From Reticulitermes lucifugus (Eukaryota > Arthropoda > Insecta > Blattodea > Rhinotermitidae): a stretch of DNA of 28,477 nucleotides. Within the stretch, counting starts at the first letter, position 1, and the number at the start of each line of letters is the position of its first letter. The notes under the pieces were generated by a model that saw only the letters and a program-made list of their open reading frames with translations, was not told where the DNA came from and made no database searches. The DNA is taken from assembly GCA_026260175.1 (NCBI GenBank), contig JAKCWW010007681.1, positions 1 to 28,477 on the forward strand. The letters are read 5' to 3'. This document shows, piece after piece, positions 1-12,500 of the stretch. The position numbers and the translations under genes were made by a program.

Positions 1-524
1 GGGGGGGTGCAGAAGGTAAACTTGAATGACTGCGGCCAGCTACTGTCACTTAAAAGCACGGCAGGACCCCCCCATAGCCTGAGAGCACTCCGCGCCAATA
101 TCAGCCTGGGTTCAAACGTGATCTGTCAATCTGATGGTAGAAGAAATATTTAAAGTATTTGATAAAAAAGTACTGAAAATATTACGTTTATGAAATTAAA
201 CGAATTAAGCAACAAACCAGCCTTGCAAAAATTAAAGGACCGTGAGCATCGTGAGTTTGCATTCAACGACATCTAGTGGATTCTACAGAAACGAGTTGTC
301 CATGGTTCACACGATGGCCGTGTGCATGGACGCTCTGTGTGTTCGTGTTCTCGAACTGAAGGCTATGAAACAAAAGAAGGCGATGTTCGTTTAGGGTCTG
401 TGGCGAGGTTAGGTATGCACATGTCGGCAGGTATGAATGTGGTATGGAGTGGTGCGTGCCTGTTCGAAGTTGAAGCGAGAGCTGTTTGGGAATTGTTACC
501 TGTGTTACGGTTTCTGATGCAGAA
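1..524. promoter_or_regulatory. Upstream region of TBL3 (promoter / 5' UTR expected)
   Basis: Sequence before the TBL3 ATG; the promoter and 5' UTR should lie here, but I see no convincing TATA box or other core element. It opens with a run of seven G. Small open frames here (for example 322-543 + and 263-610 -) overlap the TBL3 start and show no recognisable protein, so they are not called as genes. Confidence 0.4.
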
Positions 525-550
525 ATGGGTAGTCGAAAACTAAAAGAAGC
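525..550 (+). CDS. Tbl3: TBL3 exon 1 (start codon)
   Basis: ATG at 525-527; encodes MGSRKLKE plus two bases of the next codon; donor GTGAGT at 551. Too short to find by ORF length; found by matching the KLKEA-FEVDSKY N-terminus across the junction to exon 2. Confidence 0.85.
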
Positions 551-3500
551 GTGAGTATTAATTATAACTTCATTATTTGTGGTGCATATGTTTTGAAATG
601 TAGTTCCCACGTATGATTATTCCATTGAGGATAGTTATTTTTTTCGGTAGTTACCGTAACCAAAATACCTTTCCATTACGCACATTTTAGAATTTACGGA
701 TATATGTAATTAATTCCTTGTGTCTAAGCACTGTTTTATTTTTATAGGTTTGAAGTTGATTCAAAATATGGTGCTTTTTACACGGGCGGCCAAGTTGAGG
801 TAAGAATGACTGAAAACTGTGTATAGGCTTAATTCCTCTTGTCAGCGACTGGGGGCGCGAAACTGACCACTCATCTTCTTATGGTACTGAGGTTAAGAGT
901 GAGAGTAGCTATACCTCCTTCCCCATCCTTCATGGCATGAAGCACAAGGGCAACTTCACATTCTTATCACTCCTTATCACTGATGTATAGTTTGAACCAA
1001 CTCGTATGTACCAATGATTCATTGAACTACATTTGCTGGTTGGCCCCCTTGAAACTATTTTGCTGCTATCATTTACAGTGGACCAGCAGTGGACAACAGC
1101 TCCTCTGCCAGTGTGGAGGGTTAGTTAAAGTGTTGGACATCGAACAGGGTCGTGTCATTGCATCAGTAGGTGTGAATGAAGAGGAAGAAGATAGTGAGGA
1201 CACTATTAACACCTTTTTGTTGAGTCCAGACAATGAACAAATTATCTCAAATCACAGAAGTGGACTTTTCAAGCTCTGGAAATGGAGAGGTGTGTTTGCT
1301 TTTATTTGTAGTTATTTTAATTTTTTTTGCTTTCTTTAGTACATATTTGATGTGTGTGATTTTATTGTGTCTTTTTGTGATAAAACAGTTAACAGTTGGA
1401 CTGTTGTATCAAAATAAAGTTTTGTAATGTGAAGGTATATAGGTAAGAAAGTGGACAAGATTCCATACATTCAGCACATCAGCACTGGAAGAATGATAAG
1501 GGTTGGATTCATGTTTGAGCTTTTCATGTCTTTTTTTACACCTTGAGACTGGCCAGGTGGCTCGAAAGCCTTCCTAGAGATGATGGAGATCAAGATTACT
1601 ATGTTTTATAGGATACTGTAATTCTGTGGCTAAAATTGCTGTACCACTTATTATTTTATGTGTTTTTACATTTATTTTTGTGTGGCATTTATTTAAACTT
1701 AGCAGTATTTACATATATTGTGCATTCACAAGTACTACGTTTTCAAGTTCATCTTCCAAATGAGAAGTAATTAGAATTAATCTTCATCTGTGTTTCCATA
1801 TGTCTTGATGGCATGTTGTTTAGACCACTGGGACAGCTTTTAATTGTCTTATACAGCGATTTAAATGTATCTTAACTGGTTTTTTGAAACTACAGGAGTA
1901 AAAAGAAGAGTTGATTACATTTGCCAATATAGTTTCAAATTGTTTCTGCTTAACATTCTTCAGATGGAAGCCTGATAAAGCAGTGGAAGAGTGTACACAA
2001 AGGTCCAGTGTCACAGCTTGCTTTAAGCAAAGATGGCTTGCTGCTGGCCAGCGGTGGCACGGATTCCAATGTTAGAATCTGGGACCTTCAACATCAGACA
2101 TGCACTCACAACCTGCGAGGGGCTCAAGGGGTTATCAGGTGTGTAATTTCATGGGCTATTTGTGCACCTAGGGAAATATGATTATGCACATTGTTTATGG
2201 GTGAATGTCCTGCAAGAGGGTTATTTGTGGTTGTGATGGTGTGAGTTTGATTCAGTGGGCTTTGTTATTGTTATTGATAAAATAGTTAGGAGTGTCTGTA
2301 ACTAAATAGAACACCTCAGCTACTGGTGTATGTTGATGTTACTTTATTATTTGCAACATTAATACTGTGGAAGTAAAAGTACAGAAACTAGTTGAAGCTA
2401 GAAAGAATGGTGGTTTAGAAGGAAATGCAGGAAGAAACAAGAGCTGTATATGTTTATATCTTGTCACCAGAATATAGGGGGAATTATGTTGTAAGAACTG
2501 CTAATAGTCATTTGAAAATATATGTGTCATGGATGTGGAAGCTGGTTACCAGACTCTCACCACAGAGGCCAGAGTTTGATACCAGGTTAGCCAACATGGT
2601 ATTTATTCTCTGCGTGCTGATAATTATTCATCTGTTCAGTAGTGTTCTTGTAATGTACCAAAATGTTCACCACCAAAAACCTGCCAGTACACTCTAACTA
2701 AGCCATTTGTGTAGACTTAAAGAAATGCATTTGCTCATATAACTGAGAAAATGCTGCGTGACTAAAGTTTCAGTAGTTTTCGTACTTTATTCATGATTTC
2801 ATGAACAAAGTGACAAGTGTGACAGATGGAAAATCTGTTTCATAGTGAACTGACAGTTATAGCAGAAGAGCTGAATTATTCTGAATTCTGCTAACCACCA
2901 CTGGCCACCAGTCTTTGTCTTGGGGATTTACACTGTAGCCCATGGTTTACGAAAAACGTATTATTTGAACTGAAAAAGATAAAATGATGAAACAAGTGGC
3001 ATTATGTGGAAAATAAAACAGAGTTTATGCAGGCTGTTTTAAAAATGTAGTAAATTTCCTTATTATCTTAATATATAAAATTAATTTCTAGGAATGTTTT
3101 TGTATGTGCGAATGCAGGTCTTTAAAAGGTTAAGACACATAAACTCTAACTGCATGCAAACTTTATTTCTGCTTGTTGATCAGCTCTAAAGTTGGGTCCC
3201 AACACTGGTCTATGTGACAAACATTTGTCAATATTTGCCATGTCATGGGAACAGTGTACTCATACAAATATTGGCCACTTTGCCATTTCCTACCAGCTGC
3301 CAGTTACATGGGACACAAACATAAGAAATCACCATTGTTAGTGTAGACTTCTTGCATTACCATGACTTATTTTTACAGAACCTGTATCTGGCAAGTACCA
3401 TTCGTCACTTCCTGTCAGCTAGGTTATCACATAAAACTTGGCTGATTCACTGATGTGCCCACAACAGTATTTTCACAGGGATGTTGTTATGTTGATTGGC

Positions 3501-6500
3501 GTCTTGTACATACATTCCACAATTATTCACATTTGTCAGATACACCTGTCATGGGACACAAACTTAAGAAGGAGGTAAACTGTGTATACTTCATCACAAG
3601 TGGGAGGCCATTATTTTCTTGTTTCTTGTCCTGCATTTGTTATGTCCATTCTGTAACTATTATAAACAATGTGTAGTTGCTCTGAAATTCAAAGGATGTT
3701 TGGTAGAAATTAAACTGAGAATACACAAATTTTACATAAACCAGTACTAATTTTTACTGCAAATTTTGGTGCTTGCAGTGTGGTGCAGTTTAACAATGAT
3801 CTGGTGTTTGCTGCTGGTGATGATGCTGCCATACGAGCCTGGGACCACAACACTGGGCAGCAGAAGTTGACATTGTCTGGGCATTTTAGTAAGGTCACAG
3901 CTCTCGTATTCCATGAGGACACAAACCAGTTGCTGAGGTGAGTGATGCATGCTTAGTTATGAAAACCCATGATCCCATTTTAGGTGCCTGCTTCCCAGTG
4001 ACAGGGCCTTCAAACTATGCAGCTGCTATGGTGCTCCTATACTGAATTTTGCCTTGTCACTTTGATTATAGTTCAGTCTGATTCATTTTAAAAACTGCTT
4101 TGCTTTTTGGCATAAATACTTTCATATTTATGTTCTGAGTTTTTTGACAGATTATGCTGAAACTGATCCATGCCACTTTAAGATACGAGTATTACGGCAT
4201 GTGTGTTTCATTCACTTTAATTCTTATTATGATGCATTGTAGATACCTGAGCCATATTAATCCAAGCATCCTCATGCTCAGTTTATTTAAAATATGTTTC
4301 AGTATTACTGTTCCATTTATGTCTAGTTCTCCAAAGTGGTCTCTCTACCTGAGGTTTTGTGATTAAGTTTTGTGTGCATTCCTCATCTCTCAAACTGTGC
4401 TACATGTTCCACATATCTCATCCATCTCGATTTGATCACCCAAATAACATTTGGTAAAGAATACGAATTAAGCTACTCACACATAAGGAAACTCCCTGAA
4501 AATTGTGTTTTGCCTATTAGTTCTTGAACATGTGTTATGAGTGTTTAGAATTTGTATGCTTAACTGCTTGCCCTAGTAACAAATTGTTGTTTCAGTTCTT
4601 CTGTTGATTTTCAGTTGTGGTCGTGATAGAGTCATCATATTGTGGGACCTCTCGTCTGGAAGTACAGTACGTACATTACCTGTTTTTGAAGGCCTGGAGG
4701 GCCTAGTTCTGCTCCCTGACAAGTTCAGGCTTCCTGGCCACAAGAAGAATTTAAAAGGAGGCATTCATATAGCTGCAGCAGGTGAAAGAGGTATTTGTTA
4801 ATATTAAAATTTATTTTAAAAATATGTGAAAATGTTGTCTAGTTTCATCTGGTTCTGGAGTGGAGTAAACTCAGTAATGAACCTTCAGACTCCATAGAAC
4901 ATGGGGGAATTTCTTGACCGGCTGACTGACTGTCAACTTCTCAGGGAGGACATGATTTTTGGCTTTTATTTAGTGATTTGTAATTGTGAGTGGCTTTGTA
5001 TGCAATGATATTGCAGGAGTGGTGCGGATATGGGAAGTTACAGAGGGCCATGAAGTGTTTACACAGACCAACTCGCTGGTGTCAAATGCAGCAGAGGAAG
5101 GTGGTCTGGCTGTTGTTGAGTTGTTGTTTAATGCCGAGAGGTCACTACTAGCCATCATCTCTGCTGACCATAATATCATCATCCATCAACTGGAAACATT
5201 TGCATGTGAGAAACAGGTATTGGTTCTATAGATGTACCCCGTCACCTTGTAAGTGGACATATGTATTGGACGTTTTAAATCTAGTTTCTTGTGAAATGTT
5301 TTTGAAGCCGATTCTGCTTTCATCATACAGGTAAGAAATAAAAACATTAATTGACCCAACAGAGTAGGGATCATATATTTATATTTTACCTGATGAAAGC
5401 AGAACCAGCTTCCAGAATGTTTTAATGAAAAATGGGATCCAGGAAGATGTCCCTTATAGGTGCCAATTTAGTAACACACCCTCATCACAAATCTTTGGGC
5501 TTACGTCACTTTTCATTAAAGTGCAGTGTTATAACACATGAAGTGCTGTTTTCATCTTATGGGTGAATGATGCCTGAAGGAGTTTTGAGTTGGGTGTGGT
5601 ACACCTCATATCATTGTATTAGTATCTGAAGTCTGATGCTACACAAGGTGCTCCCCCAAATTGTGAATGAGGGCTTATTCATATCTGTACTCCAACAACT
5701 TAGAAAAAATGTAGTAAAAAATGTGTGAGTGGAATTATGTGAATTTTTTTATTCTTTCCTCCTCGTACCATCACGTTTCATTTTGGAATATCGAGTAAAA
5801 TGTGGTTGTAGCTGGTATTTTAATAAACGTGTTATTAATTTGAAACATATAGTCTTATTCCGACAAATGTACAAGTGTACATTTGTCGGAATAAGACTAT
5901 ATACATTAAAAATGTACGGTGAAAATAACATAAAGTTAATTTGAAACTTCTTTGTAACATTTCGAAGTGATTTGTGTAAATTTGCACATGATGCCATGTA
6001 CATGTGTTGTGCAGTATGGCAACACTTGCAATATCTCTGTGAAATTCTTAGATCAGTGGAAGCTTTGTTGAACATTTCAGAAGTAGGTAGTAAGAACAAA
6101 ATTTTGGTCAGACAGCTGCAGTAGAAGAGACCACATGGACTGTCTAGGGTATATGGACAGATACTATTAAGATAGTTCTTAGGGAAATAGGAGGTAAGGT
6201 TTTGGAGTAGATTAATCTGGCTCAGGCTAGAGTGCATTTGTAGGTTGTGGACGTGGTAATGACGTTTCAGATTTTGTGAGAGGTGGAGTTTCTTGATTAA
6301 TCGAATTACTACCTGTCTGCTCCAAGGAGCTGGTTACCATATTTTCTGGAATGCATTGTTTGTATCAACAATAGGCAATATTTGGCTTACCCTCAGAGAG
6401 TTTTCCATCCCCCCTTCCCTCCACCCCTTTTCTTCCTGCTTTCCCAGTCTTATTTCAATATGGTGGAGCTAGATAAAGCTTTGCACACTGTGACCATGAC

Positions 6501-9500
6501 CATAATTGTGTTGTGTTATTCATTGGAAGCATAGAGATATGCTGTCTAGTTGGACTGTTTGCCATTCCTTTTCCCTGTCAGACTTAATACTTTGTTATAG
6601 TTGGTGGGCTTCAGTGATGAAGTTCTTGATGTAGTGCTACTGGGTGCAGATGGTTCTCACCTGGCGGTAGCTACCAACAGTGTGGATATTAAGCTGTATA
6701 ACTTGAAGGATATGGGCTGCCAATTGCTGAGAGGGCACACCGATCTAGTGCTGACTCTGGCAGCCACTCCCAGCAACCCGTTACTGCTTCTGTCAGGTGC
6801 AAAGGTTTGTCATACTATTATTTATTGTTGAAGCATGTTTATATGGTTTACAGTTTTAGTTATTTGCAGATTTCACTGTAGGCACATTGAAACTTCTCCA
6901 AGTATGAATTAAAGATTTGGCCATATAAATTAGCATTACAGTACTCCGTGTACTACCGTGGATCAGTTTATAGCTGGCGGAGCAGCCAGCCTTAACCCAA
7001 AGGTGCCCCAAATGGGATTACACCAAATCAAAATGTACCTATTTATTTTATAAACAAATTCAAACAACAAAACCAGTACTTACAGAAAGCGTAGTAAAAA
7101 AACATACAACACCAACAGATCAAAAACAATCTCGATGACATATTAATGAGCAGCTCTACACAGCTCAACGAATACTTGGTAGTGCTGTGTCGATACAGAG
7201 AAACACACCCAGACCCCGGCACTACCAAGGACTTCAACAACTCTATATATATATCTTGCCGAAACGAAATTTTGATGTACAAGCCGAAACAGAATTTAGA
7301 TGCTCATCCCTCAAAGCCAGGTTGTTGAGTGCTCGAGAAAAATACACAACTAACCAGGTAAACTCGGGTTACATACCAAAAGGGAAGTAGGGCAGGAAGG
7401 GAAAGGTCCAACTAAATGTAGGTCAAGGGTGGCAGGTATCGTGCGGCGGAAACTCCTATTGATATCGAGACTTAACATGGCACAACAGAATTTGATTGAC
7501 CATTTTGAAAATGGCTGTTAAAGGCATTGAAAGAGCTTGGAATTAAAACTTTAACATAAGAAATTTGAGCACTTCATTTTGGGAAGGAGGTGCAGTATAA
7601 CACAGTTGGTGTAGATACTCATAATATACAGGTTTAACCTTTTCAAACCTAGTGGTTACCATATGTTCCACCACATTTAACATTAAAAAATTCTGTGTTC
7701 TGCCCACAGAGTGTCAAATATGTTTTATACCTATCACAGAATAAACAGCAACTTTTGCTGTGTACAACATTAACTGATTGGTTTTTATAACAGAAGTTAG
7801 AGTGTTTACTGTGTGGTATGAACTGGATCTTTGAATAAAACAGATTATGTTGTGTTGAAGGATTAATGTATCAGGAAAAATGAATTCATTGGGAACAGTT
7901 ATATTTTAAAACTTTGAATATAAACTAGTTTACTCTGAACCTCTCCTGTCATGAAAGAAGTTTGTTCAGTATGTCTGGTCTTGTGTTTCATACACAGGCC
8001 AGTACCTGCTAAATAAAAACAAACTTAAGATACGTGGAAACAATAAGATTCATATTTCTTCTACCCTGTACATGGAAACAGAATGTTGGTAAGATTATGA
8101 TCAGACAACATGGCATCACATTCCAGAAGATAGTACTCTTTGTAATCACTACCAAGAGAACCTTCAATCTTGTGTGAATGAGATAATTATGGGAATGGGT
8201 ATTCATTGTTTAAGTGGGATTGCTGTTTTAAGATACTTTCCTTGGATGTGTGAAGTTTATTGAAGATTCATGATTCAGTGTGCTGGTTTCTGGATGATGA
8301 AGGATGTGCATCTGGCCTTGAAATGTAAGCAATGTTTTTGTCTGTCTACAGGACAACTCAGTGCGCCTTTGGCTTATGGATCCAGTGAATTATATTGTGA
8401 AATGTGTTGGTGTCGGATCAAGACACACACTGTCTGTGGGTTCTGTTGCCTTCAGTCAGCTGTCTGCATCTTTTTTCCTTTCAGTCAGTCAAGATTTGTG
8501 CCTGAAACTTTGGAGGATACCAAAGAAATTGAATGCAGGTAACACAAAAGGAGACTCATTGTGTAAGGATAATGTAATGTTGGCTGCATAATGCAGTCTT
8601 GATATAACCAATTTCCATGTGGAAAAAGAATACCATGTAATACTTAGGTATGTGGTAGAGTCAAAAAGTTTATATATGTTGTGTAAATTCACTTGTCATC
8701 ATGGCAGAATTTACTGTGCACCACATTTGAAGTAAGTTCCCTCTGCTCTTAGACATTTAGAGATTTAACCCCTGTTTGCTTACTCTTTGAATAATGATAT
8801 CCTGGTGCACCAGTTTCTGAAAATAAGAGAATTCAACAAACTGAACAGACATTGTGACCTTTCATGGTCTCTGTGCACTGATTGATGCATGTTAGAACAG
8901 ATTCCTGCTCCCACGTTTTCAACATATATGTGCATGCTTATACAAGACTTACACAAGTTCTGCATTATTTGTCTGCTGCAGGACAAATTTACATACTTTT
9001 TGCATATGCTGTTTTTGTTTTACTTTTGTAATACACTGAAACCTAATAAACTTTTTACCCTCTTAAAAACAGTAACATTTTTTTATGGATTATTTTATGG
9101 CATTACTTGACAGTGTTCAGTTTCAATGTAACTTTCTGTTTATGCAGTTGGAAGCTAATAATGTTAAGAAATGAATGTAAATAATAGTGGACCATGAAGT
9201 TTTCTACAGCAGTTCCACAATAAGAACGGCAGTTTAGGAAAACCAAACTACAAACTGTGCAGTTGCATGGAATTGTGTCATTACAGGGGCAGATTTATAT
9301 AATTATAATTGTACTGTATAATGCCACAGACTTTTCAGACATCCTAAATATGAAGTCATCATGTATGCAGATATTAACAGGAAATGGTTATATATGATGT
9401 AACATTTTTTAAGTATACATAAAAATGTATAACAATTGGTATGTGCAATAACATTTTCAATAAAGTATTTCAGACCAGCGGAATTTAATTGCTGACAATT

Positions 9501-12500
9501 TAAATTTGTATTTGTCTCAGAATTTTTAATGAGGGAAAATCCTGTGTTATTTCATGGATGTGTAATAAAATATAGAAATCATTTCATTACTTCAGTGTAT
9601 GAATAACAGTGTTTACTGTGCCACATGTGAAAGGTGAAATATTGAATGCTAATGTTGCAGATGAAGTACAGATTTTGAATGTGGATCTCACAGAAATTGC
9701 ACATGAGAAGGACATCAATAGTGTTAGTGTCTCTCCAAATGACAAATTGATTGCTACAGGATCGCAGGATAAGACTGCCAAAGTGAGTTCATTTGCTGAT
9801 CATAATTCTTGATTGTAAAATATGATACAGTAGTTACAAACTAAGGATTGATGAAATGGCAACTTTTACATTTTTCTTCTTTAGAATGCCAGAAGAAAAC
9901 TAAACAAAAATTTGTCAAGTGAATCTTTTATTTTTTTCATTGCTGTAGGAAAAATTGAGCATATTTGATTTTGTAGTGTACTGTACATTTGCTGTCAGTA
10001 CATGTTGTGTCTGTTATGTGTACCATTTATCATTGTAGTGCATATCTTTACAGATGTAGTTAATTGATTGACTAATGTACTGTACAGAGTCTCCGTGATA
10101 AGGTGATATTTGCTGTAATGGAACCCGAAGTTTTGTAACAATGGTGACAGACCCAAACCTGAAGTTTTGTAACCATGGTCACAGTCCCAAACCTGACCCA
10201 GGTGAATCCAGTCCACTCCATCAAACCCTGTTTGTCAAAGATCCCATTTCACTTTTAACCTCCATTTTAGTTCTTCCAGCTTGTGTATTCTCTTGAACTA
10301 TCCTGACCAGAATTTTGTGTGTTTCTCATTTTCCCCATGCATGGTACAAGTGTATGTCATATGAAATTTTTTGCAGTTGTATTATCTTCATGAGTACTTT
10401 GTTCTCAAATAGTTAGTCTATGACAGACCAAGTTTTACATCCACACAAAACAGGGTAGAGATGATTTGGGAGACCTTGGCAAAAGTGGAAGGATATTATT
10501 AAAAAGCATGTTACATAAGTCTGATGTGAGTATATGCACTGGATTCATCAACTTGGGGATAAGGACTGATGCTTGTTTCATGTTAAAGTGGTAATGAAGC
10601 TTTGGTTGTTATAAGACATGGAGAATTTGTTGACCAGCTAAATGACTTATTCTCTAAAGATTTGTAACCCCATGAAAAATCTGTTGTTCTTGCATAAACA
10701 AATTATTACATGAACGGGTTATACAGAGCACATGTCGATGTTTCAGCTGTGGGCTGCAGAGGGATTGACGCTACTGGGTGTGCTAAGAGGTCATAAACGT
10801 GGAGTGTGGTGTGTGCAATTTTCACCTGTAGATCGAGTACTGCTGTCTTCATCAGCCGACTGCTGCATCAAGTTATGGGCAGTGGAGGACCTTACCTGTG
10901 TTAAGGTAGTTTTAAAAAGCACCCATCCTAATCCTTTTTACCTGAAACTCAAAATTGTCATAGATGTAACTTCATATTCCTTTTTTTTGTTTTGTTTTCT
11001 CTCCCCCTTCCCACTGGTGCATTTATCAACTGTCATACAACATCATGTTAATATTTGGGAGATTCTAGTAAATGCTGTAAATTAGTTGAGTTATGAAGAC
11101 ATGGTGACATTAAATTTGAACATTGTTGTCTGTATGTGATGTGAGGTAGGAAAGTTAACGTAGTGACCAGGTGTAGGTGGGATGATTGGCCTGGAGATTG
11201 ACAATAGCTGTCTGGTGGGTTCACCTGAGTAGATGTCTCTGCACCTTTTTACCTGAGGATGGAAACGTTTCCATTCTGTGAAACATTCAGTCTTTTTTGT
11301 ATTTTTAAACACTGGTTGCTGGACAAAGTCCAGAAATTTAGCATTTTAAATGGATGACTGGGGCTGGAGTTTTTTTCCACACCACATTAAGACCAGCTTT
11401 GGAGCTCATCGAGACTCACATACAGTGGAAATGGTGGTAGTTTTCCTGGATGAAGCACCAGTGTACGAGACTGAACACTTGTTTTGGTGGGTGCTGAGGT
11501 TAGGAATGCATGGACCTATAACTCCACTCCCCTATATGTTTTTATGGTGTGGTACTTAATCAGGCATATTGGCAACTTAAACTGTATATACCTTATGAAT
11601 ACTCATATTAATGTGGTTGATTAAAGAATGGGAATAATGGTAATATTGCAGACTCTTGAAGGCCATGACTCCTCTGTTCTCCGAGCTGAGTTCATTAGCC
11701 AAGGTATGCAGCTGGTAACGGCTGGAGCTGATGGCCTTTTGAAATTGTGGAATATCAAGACAAGTGAGTGCACAGCAACATTCGATTATCATGACGGCAG
11801 AATCTGGGCCCTTACAGGTTTGTATTTGATAGTTTTATGTCAGTGGTAAATGTGTTAAAATGTGTTACCAGTTATATTGGACATTCTTGTGTGTTGGAGG
11901 TGTATTTGACTTTTAAATGACCTGCAATTGCATACACTAATGAATGTAAAAAAACACCACTAGAAATTCATTTTATATATTTAGGCAACAACAAAATTTA
12001 TTGCATCCGTAAGGCATGCTGCATAATCTGTGTTTTACTTTCCACAAAATGCAGTTTATTTCATAATTTTATCATTTTCTTTTCAAATAAGAGTTATGTT
12101 TTCATAAACCATGTGCTGAAATTTAAATGTGAACCTGGTCGTTTAAAGGTTAATGTGTATAATGTTCGGATAGTTACTGGTAATTCCACTAAAGGTGTTG
12201 GTTATCATGACACTGACAGCTTTTTTTTTATCGTGTTTTATTTTCATGATCAGTGGCTGCAGCCATGGCTGTCCAAATGATTAGCATACAAGTTTAGTTG
12301 AAAATAATTCTGAGTTTGATCCTGACTTGACATGTACTAACCTTACAGTAAACTCTATAAAATGTCTGTCACTGTGGCAGACATCTGAATACAAGACTAC
12401 AATGAAGTCAATGTATTATACACATCAGTACTACCTTAGACAGTGTCCGGGGGAATCATGGTGTGAGGAGAGAATGGAGCTGTCACTAACATATCGGCTT

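Noticed and set aside
322..543. 73-residue + frame upstream of TBL3
   Set aside because: It overlaps the TBL3 start codon in another frame, has no recognisable domain, and is low-complexity in its codon make-up.
5749..6237. 162-residue minus-strand frame in TBL3 intron 7
   Set aside because: It runs through the palindrome, shows no domain or splice logic, and looks like a chance open frame in AT-rich DNA.
9596..9609. AG at 9594-9595 as the acceptor of TBL3 exon 10
   Set aside because: It would shift the frame; the AG at 9608-9609 joins exon 9 correctly.
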